Source of the DNA: ZC4RG30 sp965652645
Lineage (GTDB): Bacteria; Pseudomonadota; Gammaproteobacteria; Steroidobacterales; Steroidobacteraceae
Assembly: GCA_965652645.1 (NCBI GenBank)
Contig: CBFGXE010000023.1
Coordinates: 1 to 40,291, forward strand
Direction of reading: 5' to 3'
DNA length: 40,291 bases
The translations under genes were made by a program, and so were the position numbers. This document shows, piece by piece, positions 5,999-14,616 of the stretch. Every line of letters begins with the position of its first letter. The first letter of the stretch is position 1. The notes under the pieces were generated by a model, which ran no database searches, had not been told where the DNA came from, and saw nothing but the letters and a program-made list of their open reading frames with translations.

Positions 5999-8647
5999 TC
6001 AGAGCCTGCCACGCACATGTGGCACCGCCGCCGCCGGTTGTCCGCTGCCGACGCTGATCTCCACTTCGGCCTGGGGCAGATCCGCTGCCGGCACCTTGAA
6101 CGCTACCTCCCGAGTCTCCCCTGCCCGCAGATGGATGCGCTCGAATCCGCGCAGGTTGCGGATGGGGGCTTCCTCGCCCGGGCCGCCGCCGACATACAGC
6201 TGCACCACCTCGTCCCCATCACGCGCGGAAGCATTGCGCACCTTGGCGCTGACGGTGGCGCCGTCGGCCGTGCGCTGCGCCCTGAGGTCCGCGTATTCGA
6301 ACTTCGAGTAGCTGAGACCGTAACCGAAGGGATACAGCGGCTCGCCGGTGAAATAGCGGTAGGTGCGGCCCTTCATGGCGTAATCGGTGAAGGGCGGCAA
6401 CTGGTCCACGCTGCGATAGAACGTGACCGGCAAGCGGCCGGCCGGATTGGCGGCGCCGGAAAGCACATCGGCAATCGCGGAGCCCGCCTCCTCGCCACCA
6501 TACCATGACACCACCAGGGCGCCAGCGCGGGCGGCGGCATGATTGGCCGCAATGGCGCTGCCACTGGAGAGCACCACCACCACCGGCTTGCCGGTGGCGA
6601 TGGCCGCCTTCACCAGGTTTTCCTGCTGGACGGGCAGTTCGAGCGCGGTGCGGTCGCCGCCGAGGAAGCCGGGGATGTTCACGCCGCGCATTTCCTCGCC
6701 CTCCAGCTCGCTGTTGAGGCCGACGAAGACCAGCGCGACATCGGACTGGCGGATCAGCGCCTCGGCCTCCGCCAGCGCGGCGGCTTCCGGAGGGATCCAG
6801 CCCAGCTGCATCGAGCCGCCGGAGCCGGGCTGGTGATAGTCGATGCGCAGTTCATAGCTGCGTCCGGCTTCCAGCTGCACCTTTGCCCGCGGCGGCCGGC
6901 CGGGCCCCGCCGCCGCCGGCGTGACCGGTGCCTGCGTGGAGGTCTGCTGCGTCACCGGTCCATTGCCGATCGACAGCTCCTTGCCGTCCAGGAACAGGCT
7001 GGCGCGCGCGCTGCGGTTCCATGTGCCCAGGCGCACCGTGAGGTCGAACTCGCCGCTGGTGCGCGGCGTGAGCCTGCCGGTCCAGCGGATGGAATACGCC
7101 GTGCGACCCACCGCGCCGCGCACGGCGGGATCCTCCATGTCGGAGCTGAAATAGCCGCGCGGCTCGATGCGACGCAGCTTCGGCTCGCCTGACAAGTCGG
7201 GATTGTCGAAGAATTCGGCGAGCAGTCCCGGACCACCGTCCGGCGTGGAGAGGAAAGCACCGGCCACCAGCGCATGCGTATTGGCGGTGTAGTTGGCGCC
7301 CAGTGCATAGCCCAGCCGCGCGGCCGGGAACGCCGCCTGCAGCCCGGCCAGCGGCGTGACCTGCTTCGAGGAAATGCCGTTGTAGTTGCCCAGAAGTGAC
7401 ACCGGATCATCGGCCGCGGGCCCCACCACGGCGATGCTGCGCGTGGTGGGCGAGAGCGGCAGCACGCCATCGTTCTTCAGCAGCACGATGGCCTTGCGCG
7501 CCGCCTCGCGCGCGATCTCCCGATGTTCGGCGGAATCATTGGCCGTGATGGGGATGCTGGCGAAAGGCACACGCTCCTGCGGATCGAACATGCCCAGGCG
7601 CATGCGCGCCTCCATCAGCCGCGTGAGCGCGCGATCGATCTCGGCCTCGCTGATGCGGCCCGCCTTCACCTCCTCCACCAACGTGGCGTACTCGGTGCCG
7701 CAGGTGAGATCGGTGCCCGCCTTCACCGCAGCCACCGCGGCCTCGCCCAGCGTGGCGGTCTTCTTGTGGTTGGCGTGGATGTCGTTCACCGCACCGCAGT
7801 CGCTCACCACGTAGCCCTCGAAGCCCCACTGCTCGCGCAGCCGGCGCTGCAGCAGGTCGCTGCTGGCACAACCGGGCTCGCCGGCCACGGCGTTGTACAC
7901 GCACATGATGGAACCGGCCTTCGCCTCCACCACCGTGTCGCGGAATGCGGGGAGATAGGTGTTCACCAGGTCGTACTCGCTCACGCGGGCATCGAACACA
8001 TGCCGCTGGGGTTCCGGTCCGCTGTGCACGGCGTAGTGCTTGGGCGTGGCGACGGTTTTCAGGTAGCGCGGATCATCCCCCTGCATGCCGCGCACGAAGG
8101 CCACGCCCATGCGGCCGGAGAGATAGGGATCCTCGCCATAGGTTTCCTGGCCGCGTCCCCACCGGGGGTCGCGGAAGATGTTGATGTTGGGCGACCAGTA
8201 GGTGAGCCCGGCCGTGCGACCGGGCAGCGTCGCCTGCGCCTCGGGCCCGGTGGGCGGCGGCCGCGTCTGCGCGTCGTGGTATTTGGCGCGCGCCTCGGTG
8301 GAGATCACGTCGGCCACGCGCTGCATCAGCGCCGTGTCCCAGGTGGCGGCCAGCGCGATGGCCTGCGGGAACACCGTGGCCCGCCCCTGCACCACGCCGT
8401 GCAGCGCCTCGTTCCACCAGTTGTAGTACGGCACGCCCAGGCGCTCGATGGCCGGCGCGGTGCTCTGCATCTGCAGCACCTTCTCTTCCAGTGTCATGCG
8501 CGAGACCAGGTCGGCGGCGCGGCGTGCCGGCGGCAGGTCAGGATCAAGGTAAGGCGCCACCCTCTGCCGCTGCATCGTCACCCCGATGGCCACCAGCACC
8601 GCGAGGGCGAACACGATGAACGCCGGCTTCCACCATCTGGTCAACAT
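5999..8647 (-). CDS. GH3 glycoside hydrolase with PA14 insert, beta-xylosidase/beta-glucosidase type
   Basis: An 882-residue enzyme that should remove terminal beta-linked xylose or glucose from oligosaccharides. An N-terminal hydrophobic segment (residues 8-24) acts as signal or membrane anchor. The GH3 N-domain contains YNWWNEALHGV (75-84), a pattern typical of beta-xylosidase-type members, KH (203-204) and the nucleophile Asp283 in YVVSDCGAV. A PA14 domain (about 470-620, starting GLLAEFFDNPDLSG) is inserted in the C-domain; the likely acid/base is a Glu in NSELEGEEMRG (about 646-655). A fibronectin-III-like domain closes the protein (AKVRNASARDGDEVVQLYVG onward). Its start faces the esterase at 8743 across a shared 95-base promoter region. 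Substrate (xylose versus glucose) is not certain. Confidence 0.92.
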   Translation of the reverse strand: MLTRWWKPAFIVFALAVLVAIGVTMQRQRVAPYLDPDLPPARRAADLVSRMTLEEKVLQMQSTAPAIERLGVPYYNWWNEALHGVVQGRATVFPQAIALAATWDTALMQRVADVISTEARAKYHDAQTRPPPTGPEAQATLPGRTAGLTYWSPNINIFRDPRWGRGQETYGEDPYLSGRMGVAFVRGMQGDDPRYLKTVATPKHYAVHSGPEPQRHVFDARVSEYDLVNTYLPAFRDTVVEAKAGSIMCVYNAVAGEPGCASSDLLQRRLREQWGFEGYVVSDCGAVNDIHANHKKTATLGEAAVAAVKAGTDLTCGTEYATLVEEVKAGRISEAEIDRALTRLMEARMRLGMFDPQERVPFASIPITANDSAEHREIAREAARKAIVLLKNDGVLPLSPTTRSIAVVGPAADDPVSLLGNYNGISSKQVTPLAGLQAAFPAARLGYALGANYTANTHALVAGAFLSTPDGGPGLLAEFFDNPDLSGEPKLRRIEPRGYFSSDMEDPAVRGAVGRTAYSIRWTGRLTPRTSGEFDLTVRLGTWNRSARASLFLDGKELSIGNGPVTQQTSTQAPVTPAAAGPGRPPRAKVQLEAGRSYELRIDYHQPGSGGSMQLGWIPPEAAALAEAEALIRQSDVALVFVGLNSELEGEEMRGVNIPGFLGGDRTALELPVQQENLVKAAIATGKPVVVVLSSGSAIAANHAAARAGALVVSWYGGEEAGSAIADVLSGAANPAGRLPVTFYRSVDQLPPFTDYAMKGRTYRYFTGEPLYPFGYGLSYSKFEYADLRAQRTADGATVSAKVRNASARDGDEVVQLYVGGGPGEEAPIRNLRGFERIHLRAGETREVAFKVPAADLPQAEVEISVGSGQPAAAVPHVRGRL

Positions 8648-8667
8648 GTCTTCCTGGCTCCCTGCGC

Positions 8668-8719
8668 GTAAGCGGACGTGTGGCGGGGCTGAATATCTCC
8701 GAGGATAATGCCCGCTTAC
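8668..8719. promoter_or_regulatory. Inverted repeat in the divergent GH3/esterase promoter region
   Basis: GTAAGCGG (8668-8675) and CCGCTTAC (8712-8719) form a perfect 8-bp inverted repeat separated by 36 bases, inside the 95-base gap between the two divergent starts. A GATAAT (8704-8709) could be a plus-strand -10. Either a paired regulator site or a leader hairpin. Confidence 0.35.
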
Positions 8720-8742
8720 AACTCATTTGGCGGGGGTGGTGC

Positions 8743-9738
8743 ATGCGCCATGCAATTCTTCCTGTGATCGCGTTGGCTATCACTTCACTGGCACTGCCGG
8801 CCCGGGCCGCGCAGGAACTGCCCTTCCAGACCACGATGACCGAGGATGAGCGGACCCGCGAAGAGGCCCAGCGCGCCCGCCAGAACGCCACGCCCGACAC
8901 GCCGGGCACCGGCCGCTTTCCGGCCACCAAGGAGGAAATCCGCACGCCCGTGCCGCAGGTGCTGTACCGGCCCGCCAACCTGGCGGCGCTGGGGAACACG
9001 AAGCTGGGCATCTATGTGTTCGGCAATGGCGCCTGCGTGGATGACGGCGCGAGCTCGCGCCTGCACCTGCTGGAGATCGCCTCGCATGGCTACCTCGCCA
9101 TCGCACCCGGGCGCATCCTCAATGGTCCGGGCGCCACCGGACCGCGCCCGCCGCCCGCCGCCACCCAGGCGCCGGAGCTGAACGTGCGCTCCAGCTACAA
9201 GGACCTGCTGCAGGCCATCGACTGGGCCATCGCGCAGAACGCGGATCCGAAGAGCCCCTACTACGGCCGCATCGACACCGGCGCCATCGCCGCCTCGGGC
9301 TTCAGCTGCGGTGGCGCGCAGGCCATGCGCGTTGCGGCCGACCCGCGGGTGAAGACGCTGGTGATGATGAACAGCGGACTGTTCGAGGACGGTGCCAGCG
9401 CCTCCATCCCCGAGATGGACGTGCGCAAGGCGGCGCTGCGCGACGTGAAGGGCCCCGTGCTGTACGTGATCGGCGGCGAGACCGACACCGCCTTCGGCAA
9501 CGCGAAGGACGACTTCAGCCGCATCAACCACGTGCCCGCGGTGCTGGCGAACCTGCTGGGCGTGGGCCATGGCGGCACCTATTGGGAGCCCAACGGCGGC
9601 AAGGCGGCCGCCACCGTGGTGTCCTGGCTCCAGTGGCAGCTGCGCGGCGATGCCGGTGCCGCGCGCAATTTCAAGGGCAGCGACTGCGGCCTGTGCCGCA
9701 ACCAGGACTGGACGATCGAGAAGAAGCGCGTGGACTGA
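8743..9738 (+). CDS. Exported alpha/beta-hydrolase
   Basis: A 331-residue secreted hydrolase, probably an esterase. The signal peptide (MRHAILPVIALAITSLALPARA) has an Ala-X-Ala site near residue 22. The nucleophile elbow is GFSCGG with Ser188, a variant with Cys between Ser and Gly-Gly; candidate acid and base residues are the Asp in GGETDTAFG and the His in GVGHGG. The ATG at 8743 was chosen because the longer frame would put 21 polar residues ahead of the signal peptide. It is transcribed away from the GH3 gene and converges on the next esterase, with a hairpin between. Natural substrate not recognisable. Confidence 0.78.
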   Translation: MRHAILPVIALAITSLALPARAAQELPFQTTMTEDERTREEAQRARQNATPDTPGTGRFPATKEEIRTPVPQVLYRPANLAALGNTKLGIYVFGNGACVDDGASSRLHLLEIASHGYLAIAPGRILNGPGATGPRPPPAATQAPELNVRSSYKDLLQAIDWAIAQNADPKSPYYGRIDTGAIAASGFSCGGAQAMRVAADPRVKTLVMMNSGLFEDGASASIPEMDVRKAALRDVKGPVLYVIGGETDTAFGNAKDDFSRINHVPAVLANLLGVGHGGTYWEPNGGKAAATVVSWLQWQLRGDAGAARNFKGSDCGLCRNQDWTIEKKRVD

Positions 9739-9766
9739 TCCTGCCGCGGTGCCCCTCGGCAGGATC
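9737..9766. terminator. Hairpin between convergent esterase genes
   Basis: Perfect 10-bp stem GATCCTGCCG / CGGCAGGATC, 10-base loop, beginning inside the stop codon of the plus-strand esterase and ending 9 bases before the stop of the minus-strand one. No U-tract. Confidence 0.55.
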
Positions 9767-9774
9767 CGGCTCCG

Positions 9775-10860
9775 CTACTTGCCCTGCTTGAAAGACAGGT
9801 TGCGGCCGAAGAACGGCAGCACGTGGTCCTGGAAGCGGATGGCCACGTGGCTGGTGTGGTCGCCGGAATACACCTCGAAGGTGTTCTGGATGCCCTGGGC
9901 CAGCAGCGCCTCGTGCAGGCGGCGGGTGTCGGCCACCAGCGAGTCGCGGTCACCCACGTCCATTGCGATGGCCTTGTACCCCTTCACCCTGGTGATGTAC
10001 TGGTCGAGGAAGGCCAGCGGCGCATTGGCCGTCCACTTGGCGAGGATCTCCGGCCGCTCCTTGCCCGCGGCATCCACCGGCAGGTCGATGAACAGCGGCG
10101 GTTTGTTCGGATTGGGCGACCAGGCCGAGGCCAGCGCCAGCGCACCGCGCTGGCCGAACGGCAGGCTGGCCGCCGCCTGCACCGAGGGCAGCGCCTCGAT
10201 CTGCGCCACCTGCTCGGCCGTGAGGTTGCGCGACTGCGGCGACTGGCAGCAGGGAGCCATCAGGTACAGCGCGCCATAACGTTCCGCGCGGCGGATGCCG
10301 ATGCGCGAGGCGCCATAGCCACCCATGGAATGCCCCACCAGCCCGCGGCTTTCCGGCCGGGCCAGCGTGCGGTACTTGCCATCGATGTACTCGATCAGTT
10401 CATCGGCAATGAAGTTCTCGAAATTGCCGGTGGTGATGGAGTTCGAATAAAACGCGCCGTTGTGCTCGTTCTTGCTGCTGGGGAGCACGATGATCATCTC
10501 CGGCGTGCCCTTCGCGAAGGCGCCCTCGGCCGTCTGCGGCAGGTGGATCTCCTTCACCCACTGCTCCGGGCCGATGGAATAGCCATGCAGGGCATAGACC
10601 ACCGGAAACCGGCGGCTGCGCTGCTTGTCGTAGCTGGGCGGCAGGATGACGATCACGTCGCGTTCGGCCGGCGTGCCCAGCAGGTTGCCTGCGATCTCGC
10701 GGGACTTCACCTTGATGGTTTCCACCCGGGCCTGGGCCGCTCCGGGCACTACCTCCGGCACCTGCGTCTGCACCTGTGCCTGCACCTGCCCCATGGCCAG
10801 TGCCAGCGCACAGGCGCCCAGCACCGCCTTCCAGTCCAGCTTGCGATTGGTCGCCTTCAC
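9775..10860 (-). CDS. Exported esterase D/feruloyl-esterase-like hydrolase
   Basis: A 361-residue protein of the esterase D/antigen 85 (PF00756) type, the family that includes many acetyl- and feruloyl-esterases acting on xylan side chains. It has a signal peptide (hydrophobic core about residues 12-26, cleavage near AQA), VVYALHGY (oxyanion region), nucleophile GHSMGG with Ser178, and a C-terminal GDHTSHV with the catalytic His. The start is GTG at 10860, one base after the stop of the ceramidase-like gene, so translation is probably coupled in a three-gene operon (GDSL esterase, ceramidase-like, this gene). Family assignment firm; substrate inferred from context. Confidence 0.86.
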   Translation of the reverse strand: MKATNRKLDWKAVLGACALALAMGQVQAQVQTQVPEVVPGAAQARVETIKVKSREIAGNLLGTPAERDVIVILPPSYDKQRSRRFPVVYALHGYSIGPEQWVKEIHLPQTAEGAFAKGTPEMIIVLPSSKNEHNGAFYSNSITTGNFENFIADELIEYIDGKYRTLARPESRGLVGHSMGGYGASRIGIRRAERYGALYLMAPCCQSPQSRNLTAEQVAQIEALPSVQAAASLPFGQRGALALASAWSPNPNKPPLFIDLPVDAAGKERPEILAKWTANAPLAFLDQYITRVKGYKAIAMDVGDRDSLVADTRRLHEALLAQGIQNTFEVYSGDHTSHVAIRFQDHVLPFFGRNLSFKQGK

Positions 10861-10861
10861 C

Positions 10862-12220
10862 TCAGAGCCCCCGCATCAGTTCTACGATGCCGTTTACGAT
10901 ACCAGCCTCGGCGCAGCCCGGCTTCAGCCGCGAGCTGAGCACGGTGAATACGTTGCGCCCCCAGGCGTCCTCGCTGGGGATGTAGCCGGTGGGCGCCGAG
11001 CCATTGGTGAGCGTGGCCAGCATGGTGTGCTTGAACGGTGACTCGCGCTTCAGGCGCAGGCCGATCCCGCTGTACACCTCGCCGTCGACGGTGCCGATGT
11101 AGATGTCACCGATGCGCAGCGCACCCAGGCGCATGGAGACCTCGCCCGCATCCACGTAGGTGCCGGGATAGCCGGCGCGGCCGGTGTCGGTGCGGCGGCG
11201 CGCCGGGCAGGTGAGCACGGACTTTGCGCCACGGATGGTGAGGTCCAGCGGCGGCTTCTCCAGCGACTCGCGCATCACGTGCAGGACCTCCTCGCCCAGC
11301 ATCTGCCCCATGGTCTCGTTCATCTGCTCCTGCTGTTCCAGCAGCACCTGCACCCGCGGATTGTTGCGGTCCAGCCCCTGGCCACCCGGCGGCATGGAGT
11401 TGCTGATGTCCTCGCCACGCTTCGCGTAGTCGGCGATGCGGATCTCGCGCAGTTCGTAGGTCTGGTTGAAGAAGATCGGGTTCTGGTCGCCCGCCGGGCC
11501 GCTGGACCACAACGCCACCGCGTCGCCACCCAGCGAGCTTTCCACGTAGCGCGAGGTGGCGCCGGGGATATCGCCGCTGATCTTGTCCAGCGTACCCGTC
11601 AGTACCGCGTGCACGCCGTAGTTGTAGTAGACGGCGATGGGCGCACCGGCAAGGCTCTCGAAGCGCACCACGGCCACGGTCTTGTCGGAGGTGCCCTCGT
11701 AGTTCGGGCCTTCCCACCAGCGGTTGGTCACCGGGTCCACGCGGTCGCGGTTCACGTTGATCCAGGACTGCCCCGTGCCCCAGGCCACGCGCGCCGGCTG
11801 CATGCGGCCCGCCGCCTCGCGCAGGGCCTGCATGACTTTCTCCTCCAGCCCCTGGCTGGCCTGGAAGGGCACGCTGTGGGTATGCGTGGCCGTCATCAGC
11901 AGCTGGTCAGCCGGGATGTTGAGCTCGCTGGCTGCCCGCGTGCTGACCTTGTTGTAGAGATCGGTGGAGACCGAGCCGGCATCCACGGACACCAGCGCGG
12001 CGCGCGTGCTGCCGTTGTCCATCACCACCGCGCGGACATGGATCGGATCCAGCACGCCCAGGATGTTGCGTGGCAGCTGCGTGGGGGTGAAGTCGATGCG
12101 CGATGCACCGGCACGCAGGGTGGCCTGCGCCGGCCGGGATACCTCGCCCTGCGTTTGTGCCGCGTGCGTGACGGGCGCAATGCAGAAAATCGTGATCGCT
12201 ACCGCGAGCAGGGGTTTCAT
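10862..12220 (-). CDS. Neutral/alkaline ceramidase-like exported hydrolase
   Basis: A 452-residue protein with a signal peptide (through VTHA, about residue 20) that matches the N-terminal catalytic domain of neutral/alkaline non-lysosomal ceramidases (PF04734): the opening AGASRIDFTP strand, VSVDAG, the metal-binding TATHTHS segment, and SSGPAGDQNP. Full ceramidases are longer and have a C-terminal beta-sandwich that is not seen here, and true sphingolipid substrates are unlikely in this setting, so it may act as another amidase or esterase. It has an AGGAG ribosome site before ATG 12220 and sits 11 bases after the GDSL gene and 1 base before the next one in one operon. Confidence 0.8.
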   Translation of the reverse strand: MKPLLAVAITIFCIAPVTHAAQTQGEVSRPAQATLRAGASRIDFTPTQLPRNILGVLDPIHVRAVVMDNGSTRAALVSVDAGSVSTDLYNKVSTRAASELNIPADQLLMTATHTHSVPFQASQGLEEKVMQALREAAGRMQPARVAWGTGQSWINVNRDRVDPVTNRWWEGPNYEGTSDKTVAVVRFESLAGAPIAVYYNYGVHAVLTGTLDKISGDIPGATSRYVESSLGGDAVALWSSGPAGDQNPIFFNQTYELREIRIADYAKRGEDISNSMPPGGQGLDRNNPRVQVLLEQQEQMNETMGQMLGEEVLHVMRESLEKPPLDLTIRGAKSVLTCPARRRTDTGRAGYPGTYVDAGEVSMRLGALRIGDIYIGTVDGEVYSGIGLRLKRESPFKHTMLATLTNGSAPTGYIPSEDAWGRNVFTVLSSRLKPGCAEAGIVNGIVELMRGL

Positions 12221-12231
12221 GGAGGCTCCTT

Positions 12232-13482
12232 TCAGCGGAACAGTTTCAGGTCGATGGCATCGGCCATGGCCTGGTTGCCGGCGTCATTGGGATGGATGTG
12301 GTCGCCCGAGTCGTACGCGGCGCGCAGCTTCGTGGGCGCGGCCGGGTCGCGCGTGGCCGCATCGAAGTCGATCACCGAATCGAAGGCGCCGCTGGTGCGG
12401 ATCCAGGCATTCACCTGCTGGCGCATGCGTTCCGCGGATTCACTGTAGGTGGGAACGCCCTCGAAGGGCATCAGCGTGCCGCCGATGATGCGGATGTCGT
12501 GCAAACGGGCGCGCTCGATCAGCATGCGGTAGCCGGCGATGATGTCCTCGGCGGTGAGCTGTTCGGCCGGGTCGTTGCCGGCGAAGGCCAGGAAGCCGAT
12601 GTCATTGATGCCCTCCAGCAGCACCACCCAGCGCACGCCGGGTCGCGAGAGCACGTCGCGATCAAAGCGGGCCAGCGCGCTGGAGCCCGCACCTTCGCGC
12701 AGGATGCGGTTGCCGGAAATGCCCATGTTGATCACCGCGCGCGGTGGCTGGTTGGCCTGCGCTGCCAGGCGCCGCGCGAGGATGGAAGGCCAGGGCGTGT
12801 CCGCATCCGGCGTGGTGGAGAATCCATCGGTGATGGAATCACCGAACGCCACGATGGTCGCCGCATCGGGCGCGGCGCGCACGTCGATGCCGGCCAGCCA
12901 GAGGTAGGAGCTGAAGCTGGTGGCCTCGGCCAGGCGCGCCGCCGACACCTGGTTGCCCGGCGCCAGCCAGGCCGTGCGCAGGCCGATGGGGTGCGCCGTG
13001 GTCGGACCACTGTCGGCCTCCAGGTAGAGCGAGATGGCGAGATCGGCCTGCGCAGCCACATCGAGGGCAACCGGATCGCTGTACACCTGCGCGCCGGGTG
13101 GCAGCACCACCCAGGTGCGACCACCGAATGTCAGGCTGCGGCCAGTGCGCGGATCAATGGCACCACTGCCCACATGCCGCGCCACATGCGCTGCATCAAT
13201 CCGCACCGCCGCATGGCCGAAGGAATTGGAAAGCGCCACGCGCAACGCGGAACCGGACACCGTGGGGCGCGCGATCATCCGCACGGTCTGGCGCGCCACC
13301 TTTGCCGGCGGCGTGACCGCCGCGGGAATCACCCGCGGGGGCAGCGCGAGTTGCTGTGCCGTTCCCCAGGCCGCCACCCAATTGCCCTCGCAGGCCGGCC
13401 CGCAGGGCTCGGCTGCCCCGGCAAGACCCGCCATGCCCAGCAACGCCAGCACCAGCCATCGACCTGCCGCCTGGATCCGCAT
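12232..13482 (-). CDS. Exported SGNH/GDSL hydrolase
   Basis: A 416-residue secreted esterase. The signal peptide covers about 23 residues, a beta-rich N-terminal domain runs to about 205, and the SGNH domain follows: block I FGDSITDG with Ser216, a Gly in block II (MGISGNR), Asn in the GINDIGF block III, and SGDHIHPND with the Asp-X-X-His pair near the C-terminus. The layout resembles the plant-glycan-active GDSL esterases with an N-terminal jelly-roll. ATG 13482 gives a clean signal peptide; the longer frame adds a Cys/Arg-rich leader. It is the first gene of a three-gene minus-strand operon whose promoter region holds an operator-like palindrome at 13529-13542. Confidence 0.88.
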   Translation of the reverse strand: MRIQAAGRWLVLALLGMAGLAGAAEPCGPACEGNWVAAWGTAQQLALPPRVIPAAVTPPAKVARQTVRMIARPTVSGSALRVALSNSFGHAAVRIDAAHVARHVGSGAIDPRTGRSLTFGGRTWVVLPPGAQVYSDPVALDVAAQADLAISLYLEADSGPTTAHPIGLRTAWLAPGNQVSAARLAEATSFSSYLWLAGIDVRAAPDAATIVAFGDSITDGFSTTPDADTPWPSILARRLAAQANQPPRAVINMGISGNRILREGAGSSALARFDRDVLSRPGVRWVVLLEGINDIGFLAFAGNDPAEQLTAEDIIAGYRMLIERARLHDIRIIGGTLMPFEGVPTYSESAERMRQQVNAWIRTSGAFDSVIDFDAATRDPAAPTKLRAAYDSGDHIHPNDAGNQAMADAIDLKLFR

Positions 13483-13528
13483 GCAACCCCCTCGTGTTTT
13501 TCCACAGCATACCCGCGGACCGAGCCGG

Positions 13529-13558
13529 TGCAACCGTTTGCGTAAACCGTGCTAGAGT
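13529..13558 (+). promoter_or_regulatory. LacI-type operator-like palindrome and promoter between divergent esterase operons
   Basis: TGCAACCGTTTGCG (13529-13542) differs at two of 14 positions from the perfect palindrome TGCAAACGTTTGCA at 18862-18875. A plus-strand promoter can be drawn with -35 TGCAAC (13529-13534), an 18-base spacer and -10 TAGAGT (13553-13558), so the operator would overlap the -35 as it does in the sucrose promoters. It is 47 bases before the GDSL start and 54 before the start at 13597. Regulation by the LacI protein at 21744 is inference. Confidence 0.5.
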
Positions 13559-13596
13559 CCGCGCAACAGGCGGGCAACGCCCGCATCGGGGGGCAA

Positions 13597-14616
13597 ATGG
13601 GATCCTGTGCGAGGGTGATGGTTGCCGTTTTCCTGCTCGGCGTCGCCGGCGCGGCGCTGGTGGCGGAACCACCCGGCCGCGGAGGTCCCCCTCCCGGGGG
13701 CTTCGGCCTCGGTGCCGGACCCATCCGCGATGACGTGCCGCGCATCAAGCTCTACGAGAACACTCCCGGCGTGGTCCCCGGCAACGAGACCGAGCTCGAC
13801 CCCACCGAACCCACGCTCGACATCTACCTTCCCCCGGCCGGCAAGGCCACCGGCGCGGGCGTGCTGGTGCTGCCTGGTGGCGGCTACCAGATCCTCACGC
13901 TGCCGGGCGAAGGCCCGGTCCCGGCGCGCTTCTTCCGTGACAACAACGTTGCCGCCTTCGTGCTGCGCTACCGGCACGGCCCGCGTTACCACTATCCCAC
14001 CACGCTGCTGGATGCGCAGCGCGCGCTGCGCCTGGTGAAGTCGCGCGCCCGCGAATTCGGCGTGGACCCGGAACGCATCGGCGTGCTGGGCGGGTCGGCA
14101 GGTGGCCATCTGGCCGCCCTGGTCGCCACGCAATACGAGAACGGCCTGCTGCCGGCAGCGCCGTATGTGCCGGATGCCATCGACGCACTGAGCGCGCGCC
14201 CCGCCTTCACGCTGCTGCTCTACCCGGTGATCGACCTCACCGACGATGCAGTCACGCATCGCGGCTCGCGCACCAACCTCACGCAGGACGACCCGGCGCT
14301 GTTCGCCGCGCTGTCGCCGCAGAAGCACGTGACGAAAAACTCCCCGCCCACCTTCCTTGTGCACGGCACCAACGACCGGCTGGTGCCGGTGAAGAACTCG
14401 CTGCTCTTCTACGAGGCCTGCGTGGCCGCCGGCGTGCCCGCCGAGATGCATATCCTGGACAACGGGCCGCATGGCTTCGGCCTGGGCACGGCGATGGACG
14501 ATGCGACCGTGAAGGACTGGCCCGTGCAGGCACTGCGCTTCATGGCGCGCCACCAGATGATTCCGCCCCTCCCTGCCGGCAGCGCCGGTTCACCGACCAC
14601 AGGAGTTTCACGATGA
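13597..14616 (+). CDS. Exported alpha/beta-hydrolase of the esterase/lipase (BD-FAE-like) type
   Basis: A 339-residue secreted esterase: hydrophobic signal (residues 8-23), Pro/Gly-rich linker, then a hormone-sensitive-lipase/BD-FAE-like fold. LPGGGYQ (92-98) is the oxyanion-hole region, GGSAGGH (165-171) the elbow with Ser167, NDRLVPV carries the acid and GPHGFG the His. ATG 13597 has a GGGGGG ribosome site; ATG 13618 is an alternative with a shorter signal. It overlaps the next gene by ATGA, so the two are translationally coupled. Related enzymes deacetylate or deferuloylate xylan; the substrate here is inferred from neighbours. Confidence 0.87.
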   Translation: MGSCARVMVAVFLLGVAGAALVAEPPGRGGPPPGGFGLGAGPIRDDVPRIKLYENTPGVVPGNETELDPTEPTLDIYLPPAGKATGAGVLVLPGGGYQILTLPGEGPVPARFFRDNNVAAFVLRYRHGPRYHYPTTLLDAQRALRLVKSRAREFGVDPERIGVLGGSAGGHLAALVATQYENGLLPAAPYVPDAIDALSARPAFTLLLYPVIDLTDDAVTHRGSRTNLTQDDPALFAALSPQKHVTKNSPPTFLVHGTNDRLVPVKNSLLFYEACVAAGVPAEMHILDNGPHGFGLGTAMDDATVKDWPVQALRFMARHQMIPPLPAGSAGSPTTGVSR

